A stretch of 64,000 nucleotides of DNA from Meandrina meandrites (lineage: Eukaryota; Cnidaria; Anthozoa; Scleractinia; Meandrinidae), in contig OY855906.1 in the NCBI GenBank assembly GCA_963693305.1, positions 14,932,102-14,996,101 on the forward strand, read 5' to 3'. A program made the position numbers and the translations under genes. Position 1 is the stretch's first letter. Every line of letters begins with the position of its first letter. This document shows positions 50,101-55,848 of the stretch, in pieces. The notes under the pieces were generated by a model that worked only from the letters and a program-made list of their open reading frames with translations, did no database searches and was not told where the DNA came from.

Positions 50101-50698
50101 TGTATCTCGTGTTTGAGGAAAGAAAGCAATATCAAACTATGCATATTTTCTTGATAAAGCGAACTCGAGCACAGCTACAAACTAAATCACGTTTGAGTTC
50201 AAGATGACCCTTACCTCCCCTCCCCAACTCGCCCCCGCATTGTTTTGAAGTCGGCTCGATCTTTCTAGAAAAAATCGATTTTTCTAGGAAAGATTGAAGC
50301 GGCAAAAGTCAAGAGAATGAGGATGAAAGCGATTTGGAAATAAAAAGCGCTTGAATACAGCACTGTCTTAAAATATCATGGATTAACACCCCACTTATAC
50401 CTTGTTTATCTTTGTCACCAAACAAAACGGGAAACGTTTAAGTCTTACCTAACGAAGCATAGAGACATGTCTTGGTTCCACAGTAAGTTTGAACTTGTGG
50501 AGGCTTTTCCGGCTTTTCTGGCTTGCTCGCTGTTTCTTGTTCTTTGGATTTCTCGACGGCAAATAATATTATGAATATAATTGACAGCACGATAAAAATT
50601 GTGGTAACTATAAGTAAAATCTTAAACTTTGTGAAGTGTCTTAACTTGTACTTGATTCCGTCATGGCCTTCATCGTTGTCTTCGCTCAACTTTCGCAT
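12288..50698 (-). CDS. M13 family zinc endopeptidase (neprilysin/ECE-like), gene B, complete, 19 exons
   Basis: Predicted type II membrane metallopeptidase that cleaves peptides outside the cell or in the secretory lumen. Joined coding exons (minus strand, 5' to 3'): 50698-50449, 48024-47834, 36303-36046, 35537-35472, 34516-34403, 33639-33517, 30627-30491, 22245-22017, 21109-21011, 20640-20563, 20064-19964, 18177-18119, 17377-17326, 17205-17138, 15217-15093, 14718-14653, 13844-13749, 13322-13246, 12387-12288. They sum to 2289 nt, 762 residues plus stop, close to the usual M13 length of about 750-770. All junctions are GT-AG and phases agree. Seen: short basic cytosolic N-terminus, one membrane segment (about 26-48), the [14 protein letters not shown] hallmark, NAYY (558-561), HEVTH (599-603), ENIAD (659-663), and C-terminal CSLW. 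By family knowledge H599, H603 and E659 bind zinc, E600 is the catalytic base and D663 supports catalysis. Several N-glycosylation sequons fit an ectodomain. Neprilysin versus ECE orthology cannot be settled here. Confidence 0.93.
12503..12939. mobile_element. piggyBac-type MITE (same family), gene B intron 18
   Basis: 437 bp, ends AGGGGCTCGTCACG and (reverse complement) AGGGACACTGTCAC, with TTAA at 12499-12502 and 12940-12943. Internal sequence resembles the element at 1054-1436 in the same orientation. Gene C lacks it at the homologous site. Confidence 0.78.
13246..13322 (-). CDS. Gene B exon 18
   Basis: 77 nt, residues 705-729 plus two bases. [14 protein letters not shown] continues FAR into the conserved Trp-Cys of M13, then SHTYPPYR corresponds to the D.H.p...Rv block. 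GTGAAT donor. Confidence 0.88.
13516..13620. repeat. C-tract/G-tract palindrome in gene B intron 17
   Basis: A C-rich tract and CAATGTTGA at 13517-13552 face TCAACATTG and a G-rich tract at 13579-13612, forming an imperfect hairpin. Probably a MITE remnant. Confidence 0.5.
13749..13844 (-). CDS. Gene B exon 17
   Basis: Residues 673-704, 32 codons, phase 0. Ends [14 protein letters not shown], the family LTxxQLFFxxFAQ motif; gene C retains FAQ here. Confidence 0.92.
13993..14065. repeat. (CAT)n microsatellite
   Basis: CATCGT/CATCAT units, probably grown from the 3' tail of the adjacent LINE fragment. Confidence 0.9.
13993..14390 (-). mobile_element. CR1-like LINE 3' fragment with (GAT)n tail
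   Basis: The minus strand encodes [19 protein letters not shown], like the CR1 end where F..F.K.LK..LF precedes the stop. It is followed by AAGTGCTATAAAAATGTG and a (GAT)n tail (13993-14065). Absent from gene C intron 16. Confidence 0.55.
14653..14718 (-). CDS. Gene B exon 16: third zinc ligand
   Basis: Residues 651-672, 22 codons. [16 protein letters not shown] holds the third zinc ligand (E659) and the supporting Asp (D663) of the M13 ENxxD motif. Confidence 0.95.
15093..15217 (-). CDS. Gene B exon 15
   Basis: Residues 609-650. [14 protein letters not shown] matches the conserved DxxGNLxxWW motif; [15 protein letters not shown] follows. Two GTAAAA donors are adjacent; the chosen one keeps phase 0 into exon 16. 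Confidence 0.93.
15645..16543 (-). mobile_element. Putative solo LTR, 899 bp, gene B intron 14
   Basis: Bounded by TGTGACGAGG and CTCCTGACA, i.e. TGT...ACA ends, and flanked by CTAT at 15641-15644 and 16544-16547. On the minus strand a TATAAATA box near 15994 is followed by AATAAA near 15906, in U3-R order. Contains an ACTGA pentamer array. Gene C has no such insertion. No internal retroviral or retrotransposon genes are present. Confidence 0.5.
15731..15790. repeat. ACTGA/ACTGG pentamer array
   Basis: About twelve 5-bp units inside the putative LTR. Confidence 0.9.
17138..17205 (-). CDS. Gene B exon 14: zinc-binding HEVTH
   Basis: 68 nt, residues 586-608. Contains [18 protein letters not shown], the M13 active-site helix. 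His 599 and 603 are the predicted zinc ligands and Glu 600 the catalytic base. The donor is a weak GTATTT; gene C uses GTATTG at the same place. Confidence 0.95.
17326..17377 (-). CDS. Gene B exon 13
   Basis: 52 nt, residues about 569-585. Encodes [17 protein letters not shown], matching the invariant M13 FPAxILQPPFY block, with Leu replacing the usual Pro. Gene C has the same Leu, so the change predates their split. Confidence 0.92.
17955..18100 (+). mobile_element. Penelope-like pLTR fragment with hammerhead-like motif
   Basis: Gene C lacks this stretch between GGACACA and the exon 12 donor. Core CTGATGA at 17961, a stem GACT...AGTC, then GAAACGTCGCGATC to 18001. This is the arrangement of hammerhead motifs in Penelope-like retroelements, with one extra base before stem II and one before the expected UH cleavage step. 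Confidence 0.45.
18119..18177 (-). CDS. Gene B exon 12: substrate-binding NAYY
   Basis: 59 nt, residues 549-568 with split codons at both ends. Contains [13 protein letters not shown]. In neprilysins the equivalent Asn-Ala binds the substrate backbone. The short exon was found by phase and homology. Confidence 0.9.
18249..19190 (-). mobile_element. 5'-truncated L1-like LINE fragment with poly(A)
   Basis: The minus strand carries the ORF2 C-terminal region: [35 protein letters not shown], then a frameshift and [34 protein letters not shown]. The run of T at 18250-18267 is its poly(A) tail. Resembles the C-terminus of the full LINE at 41662-47364 in plan (FQxKILxxxLxT, CPxSxxFWK). Confidence 0.75.
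19690..19910 (+). mobile_element. SINE-like repeat, gene B intron 11
   Basis: CAAACCCCAGCCGGGGTCAT then GTGTTGTGTTG, GGCATCCCATCCAGAGTG and AAGCTCCGGCGCC parallel the body of the tRNA-derived SINE. The homologous gene C intron has a related copy at 61070-61300. A (GT)n run lies at 19813-19826. Confidence 0.5.
19964..20064 (-). CDS. Gene B exon 11
   Basis: Residues 516-548 plus two bases. [18 protein letters not shown] and LDKPVDKD match the M13 stretch leading to the substrate-binding loop. Confidence 0.92.
20563..20640 (-). CDS. Gene B exon 10
   Basis: Residues 490-515, 26 codons, phase 0. [20 protein letters not shown] corresponds to the family 'I..kIGYPd.i.d...L' motif. Confidence 0.93.
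21011..21109 (-). CDS. Gene B exon 9
   Basis: Residues 457-489, 33 codons, phase 0. Encodes [19 protein letters not shown] and [14 protein letters not shown], the M13 'WMD..TK..A..K' motif. Confidence 0.94.
22017..22245 (-). CDS. Gene B exon 8: NYxMW motif region
   Basis: Residues 380-456. Holds [13 protein letters not shown] (the M13 'NYl.Wr.v' motif), [15 protein letters not shown] and [14 protein letters not shown], which matches the conserved WxxCxxxxxxxMPxAxG...F block of the family. A competing GTAAAG donor inside ERSK was rejected because only the outer donor gives the family spacing. Confidence 0.92.
22683..22816. repeat. Snapback hairpin element, arms about 60 bp
   Basis: TTATTAACCGAG...GTCTGTATGGGAGAATCTTG...GAGTACAGACC is mirrored by the reverse complement ending CTCGGTTAATAAG, with a short CpG-containing loop. 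Adjacent TTTATTATATGGCC (22820-22833) is inverted at 23985-23999, hinting at a larger 1.2-kb unit. Confidence 0.75.
24368..24542. mobile_element. Perfect foldback element, 81-bp arms, 9-bp target duplication (Mutator-like)
   Basis: Two perfectly complementary 81-base arms (24368-24448 and 24462-24542) enclose a 13-base loop. Ends are CATCCTCGG. Flanked by GCGTTGGAT at 24359-24367 and 24543-24551. Nine-base duplications are typical of Mutator-like elements. No coding capacity. A relative is at 4887. Confidence 0.93.
26227..26359. repeat. Snapback hairpin, arms about 60 bp
   Basis: TTAGACATTTTAGTGTGTAG and its reverse complement close the structure; the loop is GAGCCCGAAGGGCGAGTC. Same plan as the hairpins at 22683, 41155 and 48680. 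Confidence 0.8.
26443..26482. repeat. Perfect 18-bp-arm hairpin
   Basis: GAAACGAGTACAAATATC, loop GTGT, then the exact reverse complement. Confidence 0.9.
28704..28890. mobile_element. Small TIR element (TTCCARAAAATATCC ends)
   Basis: GTGGTTCCAAAAAATATCC and (reverse complement) GTGCAGTTCCAGAAAATATCC face each other; internal GGATGGT/ACCATCC also inverted. Borders are approximate. Confidence 0.6.
29017..29128. repeat. (TAA)n microsatellite, about 37 units
   Basis: Abuts the 3' end of the minus-strand CR1-like LINE fragment to its right, so it probably grew from that element's tail. Confidence 0.95.
29129..30090 (-). mobile_element. CR1-like LINE fragment, degraded
   Basis: Minus strand: [16 protein letters not shown], then [46 protein letters not shown]. 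These are the standard C-terminal motifs of CR1 reverse transcriptases. Broken by stops and frameshifts, 5'-truncated near 30090. The 3' end GGGCAACAACAAGTTGCCTA leads into (ATT)n. Confidence 0.85.
30091..30300 (-). mobile_element. tRNA-like SINE
   Basis: The minus strand contains CTGTAGCTCAGTGGTTAGAG (box A) and GGGCTCGAGGTCC (box B, degenerate) with tRNA-like spacing. The flanks TAGGTCATAT and TATGTGACACGC are shared with a decayed copy at 63260-63400 in gene C intron 7, so it predates the duplication. Confidence 0.65.
30491..30627 (-). CDS. Gene B exon 7
   Basis: Residues 335-379 plus two bases of codon 380. Contains [20 protein letters not shown] and the sequon ENMTK. The homologous gene C exon has the identical length of 137 nt. 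Confidence 0.9.
30628..33516. other. Gene B intron 6
   Basis: Contains one end of a TTAA-type element at 30685 and the small element at 33123-33281. From 30700 to 33100 I see only AT-rich sequence without a recognisable gene. Confidence 0.6.
33123..33281. mobile_element. Small TIR element with 11-bp direct flanks
   Basis: Ends GCCTGCAAT / ATTGCAGGC, flanked by ACAATTCTGCT at 33112-33122 and 33282-33292. Interior GC-rich with GGGCAAGCG and GCTTGCCCG inverted. Duplication length is compatible with Mutator-like elements. Confidence 0.75.
33517..33639 (-). CDS. Gene B exon 6
   Basis: Residues 294-334, 41 codons, phase 0. Contains [17 protein letters not shown], helical M13 N-terminal lobe sequence. 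GTAAGT donor. The tandem CTAGCTAG at the acceptor leaves a 4-nt ambiguity; the chosen site is the one that keeps the frame. Confidence 0.85.
34403..34516 (-). CDS. Gene B exon 5
   Basis: Residues 256-293, 38 codons, phase 0. [19 protein letters not shown] is the usual amphipathic helix region of the M13 N-terminal lobe. Polypyrimidine-AG acceptor at 34517-34518; donor is GTTAGT. Confidence 0.9.
34517..36045. other. Gene B introns 3 and 4, non-coding
   Basis: Around exon 4. No recognisable gene or bounded element. Confidence 0.6.
35472..35537 (-). CDS. Gene B exon 4
   Basis: Residues 234-255, 66 nt, phase 0. Encodes the short [17 protein letters not shown] segment equivalent to the M13 'lp.r.yY' region. 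Clean TTTTCAG acceptor and GTAAGT donor. Confidence 0.9.
36046..36303 (-). CDS. Gene B exon 3: M13 N-terminal domain
   Basis: Residues 148-233, phase 0 at both ends. Starts [17 protein letters not shown], matching the M13 segment where a conserved Cys follows the YxxC pattern, and carries [12 protein letters not shown]. Donor is GTTAGC. It is separated from exon 2 by an 11.5-kb intron swollen by nested mobile elements. Confidence 0.92.
36370..36440. repeat. Interspersed repeat shared with 4296-4370
   Basis: GGTCGTCCGGGAAAAGTAAA, ACAAGTAATTTTTCATGCTC and CACTTGCCCG recur in the sequence left of gene A exon 2. Either homologous intron 2 DNA or a dispersed repeat. Confidence 0.6.
37611..38637. 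other. Interior of the long-TIR element, possible decayed coding
   Basis: The minus strand around 38050-37740 has a fairly open but interrupted frame without a recognisable domain. Otherwise nothing identified. Confidence 0.3.
38638..39561. mobile_element. TIR element with TTAA target, 924 bp
   Basis: Ends AGGGACTGTGTCAGCTG and (reverse complement) AGGAACTATGTCACCTG, flanked by TTAA at 38634-38637 and 39562-39565. End sequence and target suggest a relative of the MITEs at 1054 and 12503. Similar end sequence without a partner occurs at 30685. No intact ORF. Confidence 0.65.
39820..40180. repeat. Two direct repeats of about 200 bp
   Basis: AATTAAAGACCTTGAAGTTC (from 39823) and AATTAAAGGTCTTGAAGTTC (from 40032) begin units that share ATTGACAAAATCAAGTT, TTTGTCGATCGTTGTTT and CTGATTTTCACGCC. 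The second unit is shorter by internal deletions. Confidence 0.8.
40525..41044. mobile_element. Tourist-like (PIF/Harbinger) MITE with TAGGGTTACCCTA palindromes
   Basis: 520 bp. Terminal inverted repeats begin GGGCCTGTTTACAAGCAGGT and match perfectly for 36 bases, then with few mismatches to about 60. Flanked by TTA at 40522-40524 and 41045-41047. Ends GGGCCTGTTT and a TTA target are typical of Tourist/PIF. About ten copies of the palindrome TAGGGTTACCC / GGGTAACCCTA lie in both subterminal regions and internally at 40634-40690. Confidence 0.88.
41155..41207. repeat. Perfect 19-bp-arm hairpin with GC-rich loop
   Basis: GGTCTTGAAAATGCTGCCC and its exact reverse complement flank GAGGCCGCAGGCCGA. 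Confidence 0.9.
41752..42626 (+). pseudogene. LINE ORF1 (L1-type RNA-binding protein), frameshifted
   Basis: Residues 1-50 are Ser/Glu/Lys-rich, followed by a heptad coiled coil ([31 protein letters not shown]). Then an L1-type RRM and C-terminal domain: [63 protein letters not shown] small insertion near 42407 shifts the frame between ARDF and KYTDKE. L1 ORF1p coats the LINE RNA as trimers. Confidence 0.85.
43086..47133 (+). pseudogene. LINE ORF2: AP endonuclease, reverse transcriptase, Cys-His motif
   Basis: Endonuclease motifs in order: SLNVRGL, FLQETYS, VNIYAPN, GGDFNIF, RFTWR, GRLDYWL, TDHSA. Reverse transcriptase (about 44740-45560): [56 protein letters not shown], and AFADDITT with the catalytic Asp pair. 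The C-terminus has [18 protein letters not shown], a C-x2-C-x8-H-x4-C motif as in L1. Breaks: frameshifts near 43390, 43750, 44145, 46095 and 46925; TAA at 43547-43549; an insertion at about 44358-44600. Confidence 0.9.
44358..44600. other. Foreign insertion inside LINE ORF2
   Basis: Splits LKLFYASIY from [20 protein letters not shown]. The inserted sequence has no RT homology and no evident inverted ends. Origin unknown; borders are approximate. Confidence 0.6.
47134..47364 (+). other. LINE 3' UTR with (TTTA)n
   Basis: C/T-rich run, then a TATT-type microsatellite (47195-47262), then AATAAAACC and a short poly(A). Confidence 0.85.
47834..48024 (-). CDS. Gene B exon 2: start of M13 N-terminal domain
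   Basis: Residues 84-147. Contains the family hallmark [16 protein letters not shown]. The split Asp codon joins exon 1 (G) to exon 2 (AT). A sequon NYSS closes the exon, and the donor GTAAGA keeps phase 0. Confidence 0.94.
48680..48771. repeat. Snapback hairpin with GGCCTGCGGCC loop
   Basis: Arms AGATTAT..GCTC...ATTTCTATGAGGTGATAG and reverse complement, about 39 bp with five mismatches; loop TCGGCCTGCGGCCT. Confidence 0.85.
49450..49935 (-). mobile_element. Penelope-like element fragment: GIY-YIG endonuclease
   Basis: Minus strand reads [18 protein letters not shown], a frameshift, then [43 protein letters not shown] and, after another shift, [20 protein letters not shown]. This is the GIY-YIG-type nuclease end of Penelope-like retroelements. 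No reverse transcriptase remains. Confidence 0.85.
50449..50698 (-). CDS. Gene B exon 1: cytosolic tail and signal anchor
   Basis: Residues 1-83 plus one base. The protein starts [14 protein letters not shown], has a basic stretch before the membrane ([11 protein letters not shown]), then a long Ile/Leu/Val-rich segment at about 26-48. A Lys/Glu/Pro-rich stalk and the first ectodomain cysteines (YCGTKTC) follow. The donor reads GTAAGA. The start is the first Met in this frame and is shared with gene A. Confidence 0.92.
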
Positions 50699-52003
50699 TT
50701 CGCCGCTTCCAGAAGTTCAAATAAGCTCAGCCAACACGGAAATTGCACTAAAACTGATCCACAGAACTTGAAAACGAAATTTAGTTGAACGGCGAGGAAT
50801 AGACGCGAGAAATAGAAAGGTAAAATCAGCAGGAAGCTGTAGCAGGAGTGTGAATAATCACTGTCGGCTCGTGCTGCTGTGCAGTCAGGTCGCGGGGGAT
50901 TATGCATAATTTATTCAAAGCTTATGCACGAAGTGCAAGAACGACTAATGGGCTCTGAAAAATAGATATTCAATTCCTGTTTCTGTTGTGTCTAAAAGAA
51001 AGAAGAATGAAAATAAATCTTTTTTGCTGAGTTAGAGATTTGCACTTTTTCCTTTTAATAGCAAGATAACAAAAGTTAAATTATAAATAATTTCGTATAA
51101 CAGTAAAATGCATTCAAATTAAATTAATTGTTCTTTTCTGATCTTGACATTAAAGTATGGAATGTAATTACCATAACTACCATAATTACATCTCTCCCTC
51201 GGCACTCGTGTTTTAGTCGGGACACCTTCGGAAATCTCTTTATGGACTCTTCCGAAGATTTTGTGTCCAAGAGTTCGGCGCAGATATAATACTTCATGCG
51301 GAGAGGCACCCCCCAGAGAGGCAGACGCGGAGGTGTTTTGCCGAGGTTCAGACTTCGATTAAAAAATTTAGAGTCTTAAGAAATGCTTTCCAATTTCTAT
51401 CAGGAGATATCTTTCTTCGAGCGGCATAACCAAATATGATACGCTTCTAGCTAAAAGAGCTACGTGAATTACTTCAAGTGTTCTCACCCCTTGAGTCCTA
51501 ACTAAACCAACAGTAAAGACAAGTATTTTAATAAACATACATTTGTGAATAAAGTTTATGCTTCAGCGTTCCCTTGCAGCGAGTTTGGATCAAGCTATTT
51601 AACTGCGAACATTTTGATATCTGATAAATTTCCAAGTAATTTGAAATTACAAAACGTCGACAACTAACCCTACATTTGGTACCTTGAACTGTTGAAACTA
51701 CATTATTCCATTTTCGTATTGTTCGAACGGTGCACAGCTTTAAAAGCATTGGCATACATCGTAATCTTTCAAAGAAACCAAATTATTCGAGAAAGACAAA
51801 TCGCCCGAGGTGTTCTGCGATCGAGTGATCAAACCATAGGCAGCTAATTAACTGGGTGCCAAAGTTTCTGAAAAAAAATTGTACCAGCAAACGCTATTTA
51901 TAGTGACCATGCACTTAGCTTCGATATAGCTAGTTTACAGGCATGCCACTGAAAAAGAGGAAACAAATATTATAAATGAGCATAAAAAGTCTGCATACGA
52001 GTC

Positions 52004-52258
52004 TAGTGGCCCATCAGACCGGAGCTTATCCCGCTCTCCGTAGCATGAAGCGACTAGGAGTATTTCTACTCCCCCCTGGATGGGATGCTAGTCCATCGCA
52101 GGGTTACCCCCAGCAGTAAATTCGCCGGTACCCATTTATACACCTGGGTGGAGAGAGGCATTATGAGAGTAAAGTGTCTTTCCCAAGAACACAACGCAGT
52201 GCCAGGGCTCGAACCCGGACCGCCCGATCCGGAGTCCAGCGCACTAACCATAAGGCCA
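52004..52258 (-). mobile_element. tRNA-derived SINE (duplicate of 8023-8283)
   Basis: Same insertion as in the A-B intergenic copy with the same flanks; a few bases near the box B region are deleted relative to it. Confidence 0.7.
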
Positions 52259-55200
52259 AATGAACATAATTATAAGATGGCTAAAAATGCCAACTGCTAG
52301 GAGGCAGACCAGTTGGCTATATACAAAGGGTGACAGAGAATTTGAGCTTTGATGTTATCTCGAACGACTAGTGAACCTTTTCACCTTTCATTGACTATCA
52401 GTTTCCTTTACTAATTTATACGCCCGACAAATGAATAGGATGCAATTATTTTCCGTTTATTCAGCTAAGTGTTCGTTGCGGGCACTAGTTTTCTTACATA
52501 TGCTAAATTTATTCCGTTAGTCCTAAAGGGCGATTTAACATCCGACTTCCCCGCATGCGACAAACTTACGATACGCCTACGACATGACTTGGGACCATTT
52601 ACGCACGCGCGCGTCTGTCGTAATGATGTGGTAGGTTGATTGTCACGACGCGATTCTTGTGGAAGTCATAAAGTGAGCGTGTCGCATGCGATAATCATAT
52701 GCAAAATCGTACGGTCTAACTCACCCAATAGGGTGGCGGCGCAACATCTAATCAAAGGCGCGGCAGGCTACCTTTTTATTAAATGTTTGAGAGACTTTTT
52801 TAATCAACAAACTGTGAAAATTCCATTGTTGTCTGTTTGGGTTTCAACGTCCCTAACCGAGGTTGAATCACGCGACTCAACGGGAGTCTTCAGTACGCGC
52901 ATATTAGACAGCCAGTAGCCTTGATCGGTTAATTTGAAATTGCAAAATTACTTTTCGCTTGAAACGAACCCAAAATTTGCTATTACGTCTTTTCTATGGC
53001 ATGTTCAGTCACAGAGGGTATTAATCGTTTTCAAGTGACGTCATTAAAATTCCAAATTCAAAACTATAGAGATTTTTCACTCACATGACCAGCGGCCATA
53101 TTGGTTTGCTAAAACAAAGGACGATTTTTGCATAAAAATAGAGTTTAATTCCCGGAGGAATGGCTTGGTACACCAATATGGCCGCCGTTTCTTTGTTTTT
53201 GGAACACCAATATGGCTGCCGTGACGTTTGTATTATTAAAGCTGCTCTTTTGGTATATTCTAGACATCAGTGTCACTAATTGCTGGGAAAATGCTTGTGC
53301 TAGAATAGTGCTTTGTTTTGGAATTTGGGAGAGCCTAAAGCAACGTGCTCTGAAATATTACAGAGACCAACATTTCCGCACTTGGAGATGCTTTTCAGAT
53401 ATGCTAATAAGTTAAAAGTGATAACTAAAGCATTCCTTAGTGCAACGGATGACTTTGGTAGAAAAATTTTTCCTTCTTCTCGCAAACCGAACACCAATAT
53501 GGCTCCGTAACTTCCCGAATTTTGTTTTCTTAATAACTTGGCTGCAATGAACACTGCCAAGTTAAAATTTGGGGAATATATTCCTTTTCACCTACTCCAC
53601 AATCCCTGAGTTTGTTGATGTTTTTCATGCAAGTGAAACGACCTTGTTATCTTCAGGGTGACAACGCTTTATAGCCAGCTAATCTCGGATTTTACTATTT
53701 GACACCTCTGAGCTTTCAGAAATGCCATTTCCAAAATTCGAATGTTGAGTCCCTTTCATGCGATACTTACTTACAAATTTTTACTGGGCTGTCATTGATA
53801 AATGACAGCCCAGCGTTTCAGCGTTTATTGTGTCGCATTCGCATTTCAGCAGTAGTCATGTCGCCTGTCGATGTTTAGATATTCCTGTGTCACCATGATT
53901 CATGGCTGCGTCGCTTGTCGCTTCTACTCCTTGCAAGGTCTCATTAATCAAAATCCTTTATAAGAATCGTTAAATTATCATTTTCAGATTGAAAAGGCTA
54001 CAGTGATATAGATGTGCAGGTACCACACAGCTCACAACGACAGCTGTCCATCCCTGTCATAGCTAGGGTGTGAGAGGCTTCAACTGACGGGAAGCCCAGA
54101 CGGCGTTGAGGGTCCCCCCTGATCAGGGCCACGAGGTTCACTGCCATTTAACTGGAGAGGGAAAGGCTCAGAAAAAAATACCAAAAGAACCTGATGGATA
54201 GACCTGAACGGAGCCCCTTGCTCCTAGGATGGTCATGTACAATAGAATACTATCCCTGGCAGTTCCTACCCTCAGCATGTTCCCGATGCAATCGTCGCAC
54301 ATTTCTCAGTTACAAGTCAACCCTATTCTGACCATCTTATCTTATTTCACTCCAGTTTATACATTAGTATTCGCCAATACAGAAAAGAGAACTTGAATAA
54401 TATATCAGTTCAAATTTAATCAATTTCAGCATTTTTACACAAACGGATATTTAATCTACTTAAAAAAATTGCCTAAACGAGACGAGCAAAATATCATACA
54501 TCCCTTCTTTGGAAACAAATTAAACAACTGTAAAAAGTGGCAAAAATAATAAATCACTTTGCATTATATATATATTTTTTTCAATTAGGTCTGAAACCAC
54601 TCGGCTTCATCTCGTAATTTAAACATAAGAAAACATTGCTACTCATTTATTATATATTTATACTCAACAATATTTCTGGATTCTGATTGGTCAATGATGA
54701 ATACATAGAGTACGCCGTGAGTCTACGGTATACAGTGCAAAACTGAGTCACAGAGTGTAATAAGAAAGTAGAAGTGGTCGATGAAATGTACGTTTTCTTC
54801 ATTTACTCCAGGTTCTCGGCAGAATGAAATGAAAGACAGCTTGCAAATTTAATATGTGATTAGTTAAGCATGTAGAACGTATTTCCTACCTATTCACAGT
54901 TCTCCCACTCTACACAGTAAAATTTTGTCGAGTATAATTATAAACAGAATCGTCACAAAAACGGTTTGAGCAATTGGTGACTATTTTCCTTGCTCATGAT
55001 GTATTAAAAGTTCTCAAATAGGCTCGTCTAAGTTTCACAACTTTTAAAACATCACTCCTTTCCATAAATCGCGAATTGCACTCACGTTCATGCGATTTTT
55101 TCTATGTTTCAACGTATAACGAACTCAACAATTGCTAATAACTAACTAATCGATAAAACAGGATAGCGGCTTAGATACCTAACAAGTCGTTAAATGCTTC

Positions 55201-55359
55201 TTATTTGCTCAGTAAGAGGTTCAGTGAAATGCCGATTTCTTAAACCTCTTAGGAACGAAAATTGGTTCAAAAAAATCGGGAGTGCTTGAGATCGATGTAA
55301 AAATTGCAGTTTTTGACTGATTGAAGAAAATCCGAGGGCAACGACTATCCTGAGGTTCA

Positions 55360-55641
55360 TAGACTGTTCACAGTCTCCTATTTTCCCGTATAGTCATAGA
55401 GGTCGATCGTTGAGTTCGAGGGGTCGCCATCTTGGTTTCTTTAGGCAAGCGAAAACTGGGGAGAGTACGTACAAAATGCCCGTGGGTTTAACCCGTGGGT
55501 AGGGGCGCGCACATTTTGCACTCTCCCCAGCTTTTGCTCGCATTTAGAAACCAAATTGGCGGCCCCTCGAACTCAACAATCGTCCGTACCTATATATCTG
55601 CGACTTCACGGAAAATAGGGGACAGGGCTGTGCACAGTCTA
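55360..55641. mobile_element. 282-bp TIR element with 8-9-bp target duplication
   Basis: Ends TAGACTGTTCACAG and (reverse complement) TAGACTGTGCACAG. The inverted arms run on through CTCGAACTCAACxATCG and ACTCTCCCCAG. Flanked by GAGGTTCA at 55352-55359 and 55643-55650. Absent from the homologous site near 12155. Confidence 0.85.
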
Positions 55642-55748
55642 GGAGGTTCAAGAAATCGGCATACCACTGCATTCGTTCACGTATTTCGATAGTTTTTGAA
55701 TGTTGGGCAGATTGAGAATGTTTAAAGTAAAAAACTTGAAGGTTCCAT

Positions 55749-55848
55749 TCACCACAAGGAGCACTTTTTAGCCGGGTTCATGCCAGATCCGGGCTTACAC
55801 TTGAATGCCTCTTGGAATTTATCGTAGTTGTGAAGAGTGCCGATTATC
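55749..55848 (-). CDS. Gene C exon 19: C-terminus and stop
   Basis: 100 nt with TGA at 55751-55749; [16 protein letters not shown]. Differs from gene B by about two bases. Confidence 0.94.

Larger units (their letters stand above)
48025..50448. other. Gene B intron 1
   Basis: Contains a snapback hairpin (48680-48771), a Penelope-like fragment (49450-49935), and sequence collinear with gene A intron 1 at both ends. Gene A lacks both elements. Confidence 0.7.
50699..55748. other. B-C intergenic region
   Basis: Presumed promoter of gene B (near 50.7 kb) and 3' flank of gene C. The first half is nearly identical to 6.7-9.8 kb. Lacks the CR1-like insertion and carries instead a 282-bp element at 55360-55641. 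No gene seen. Confidence 0.8.
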
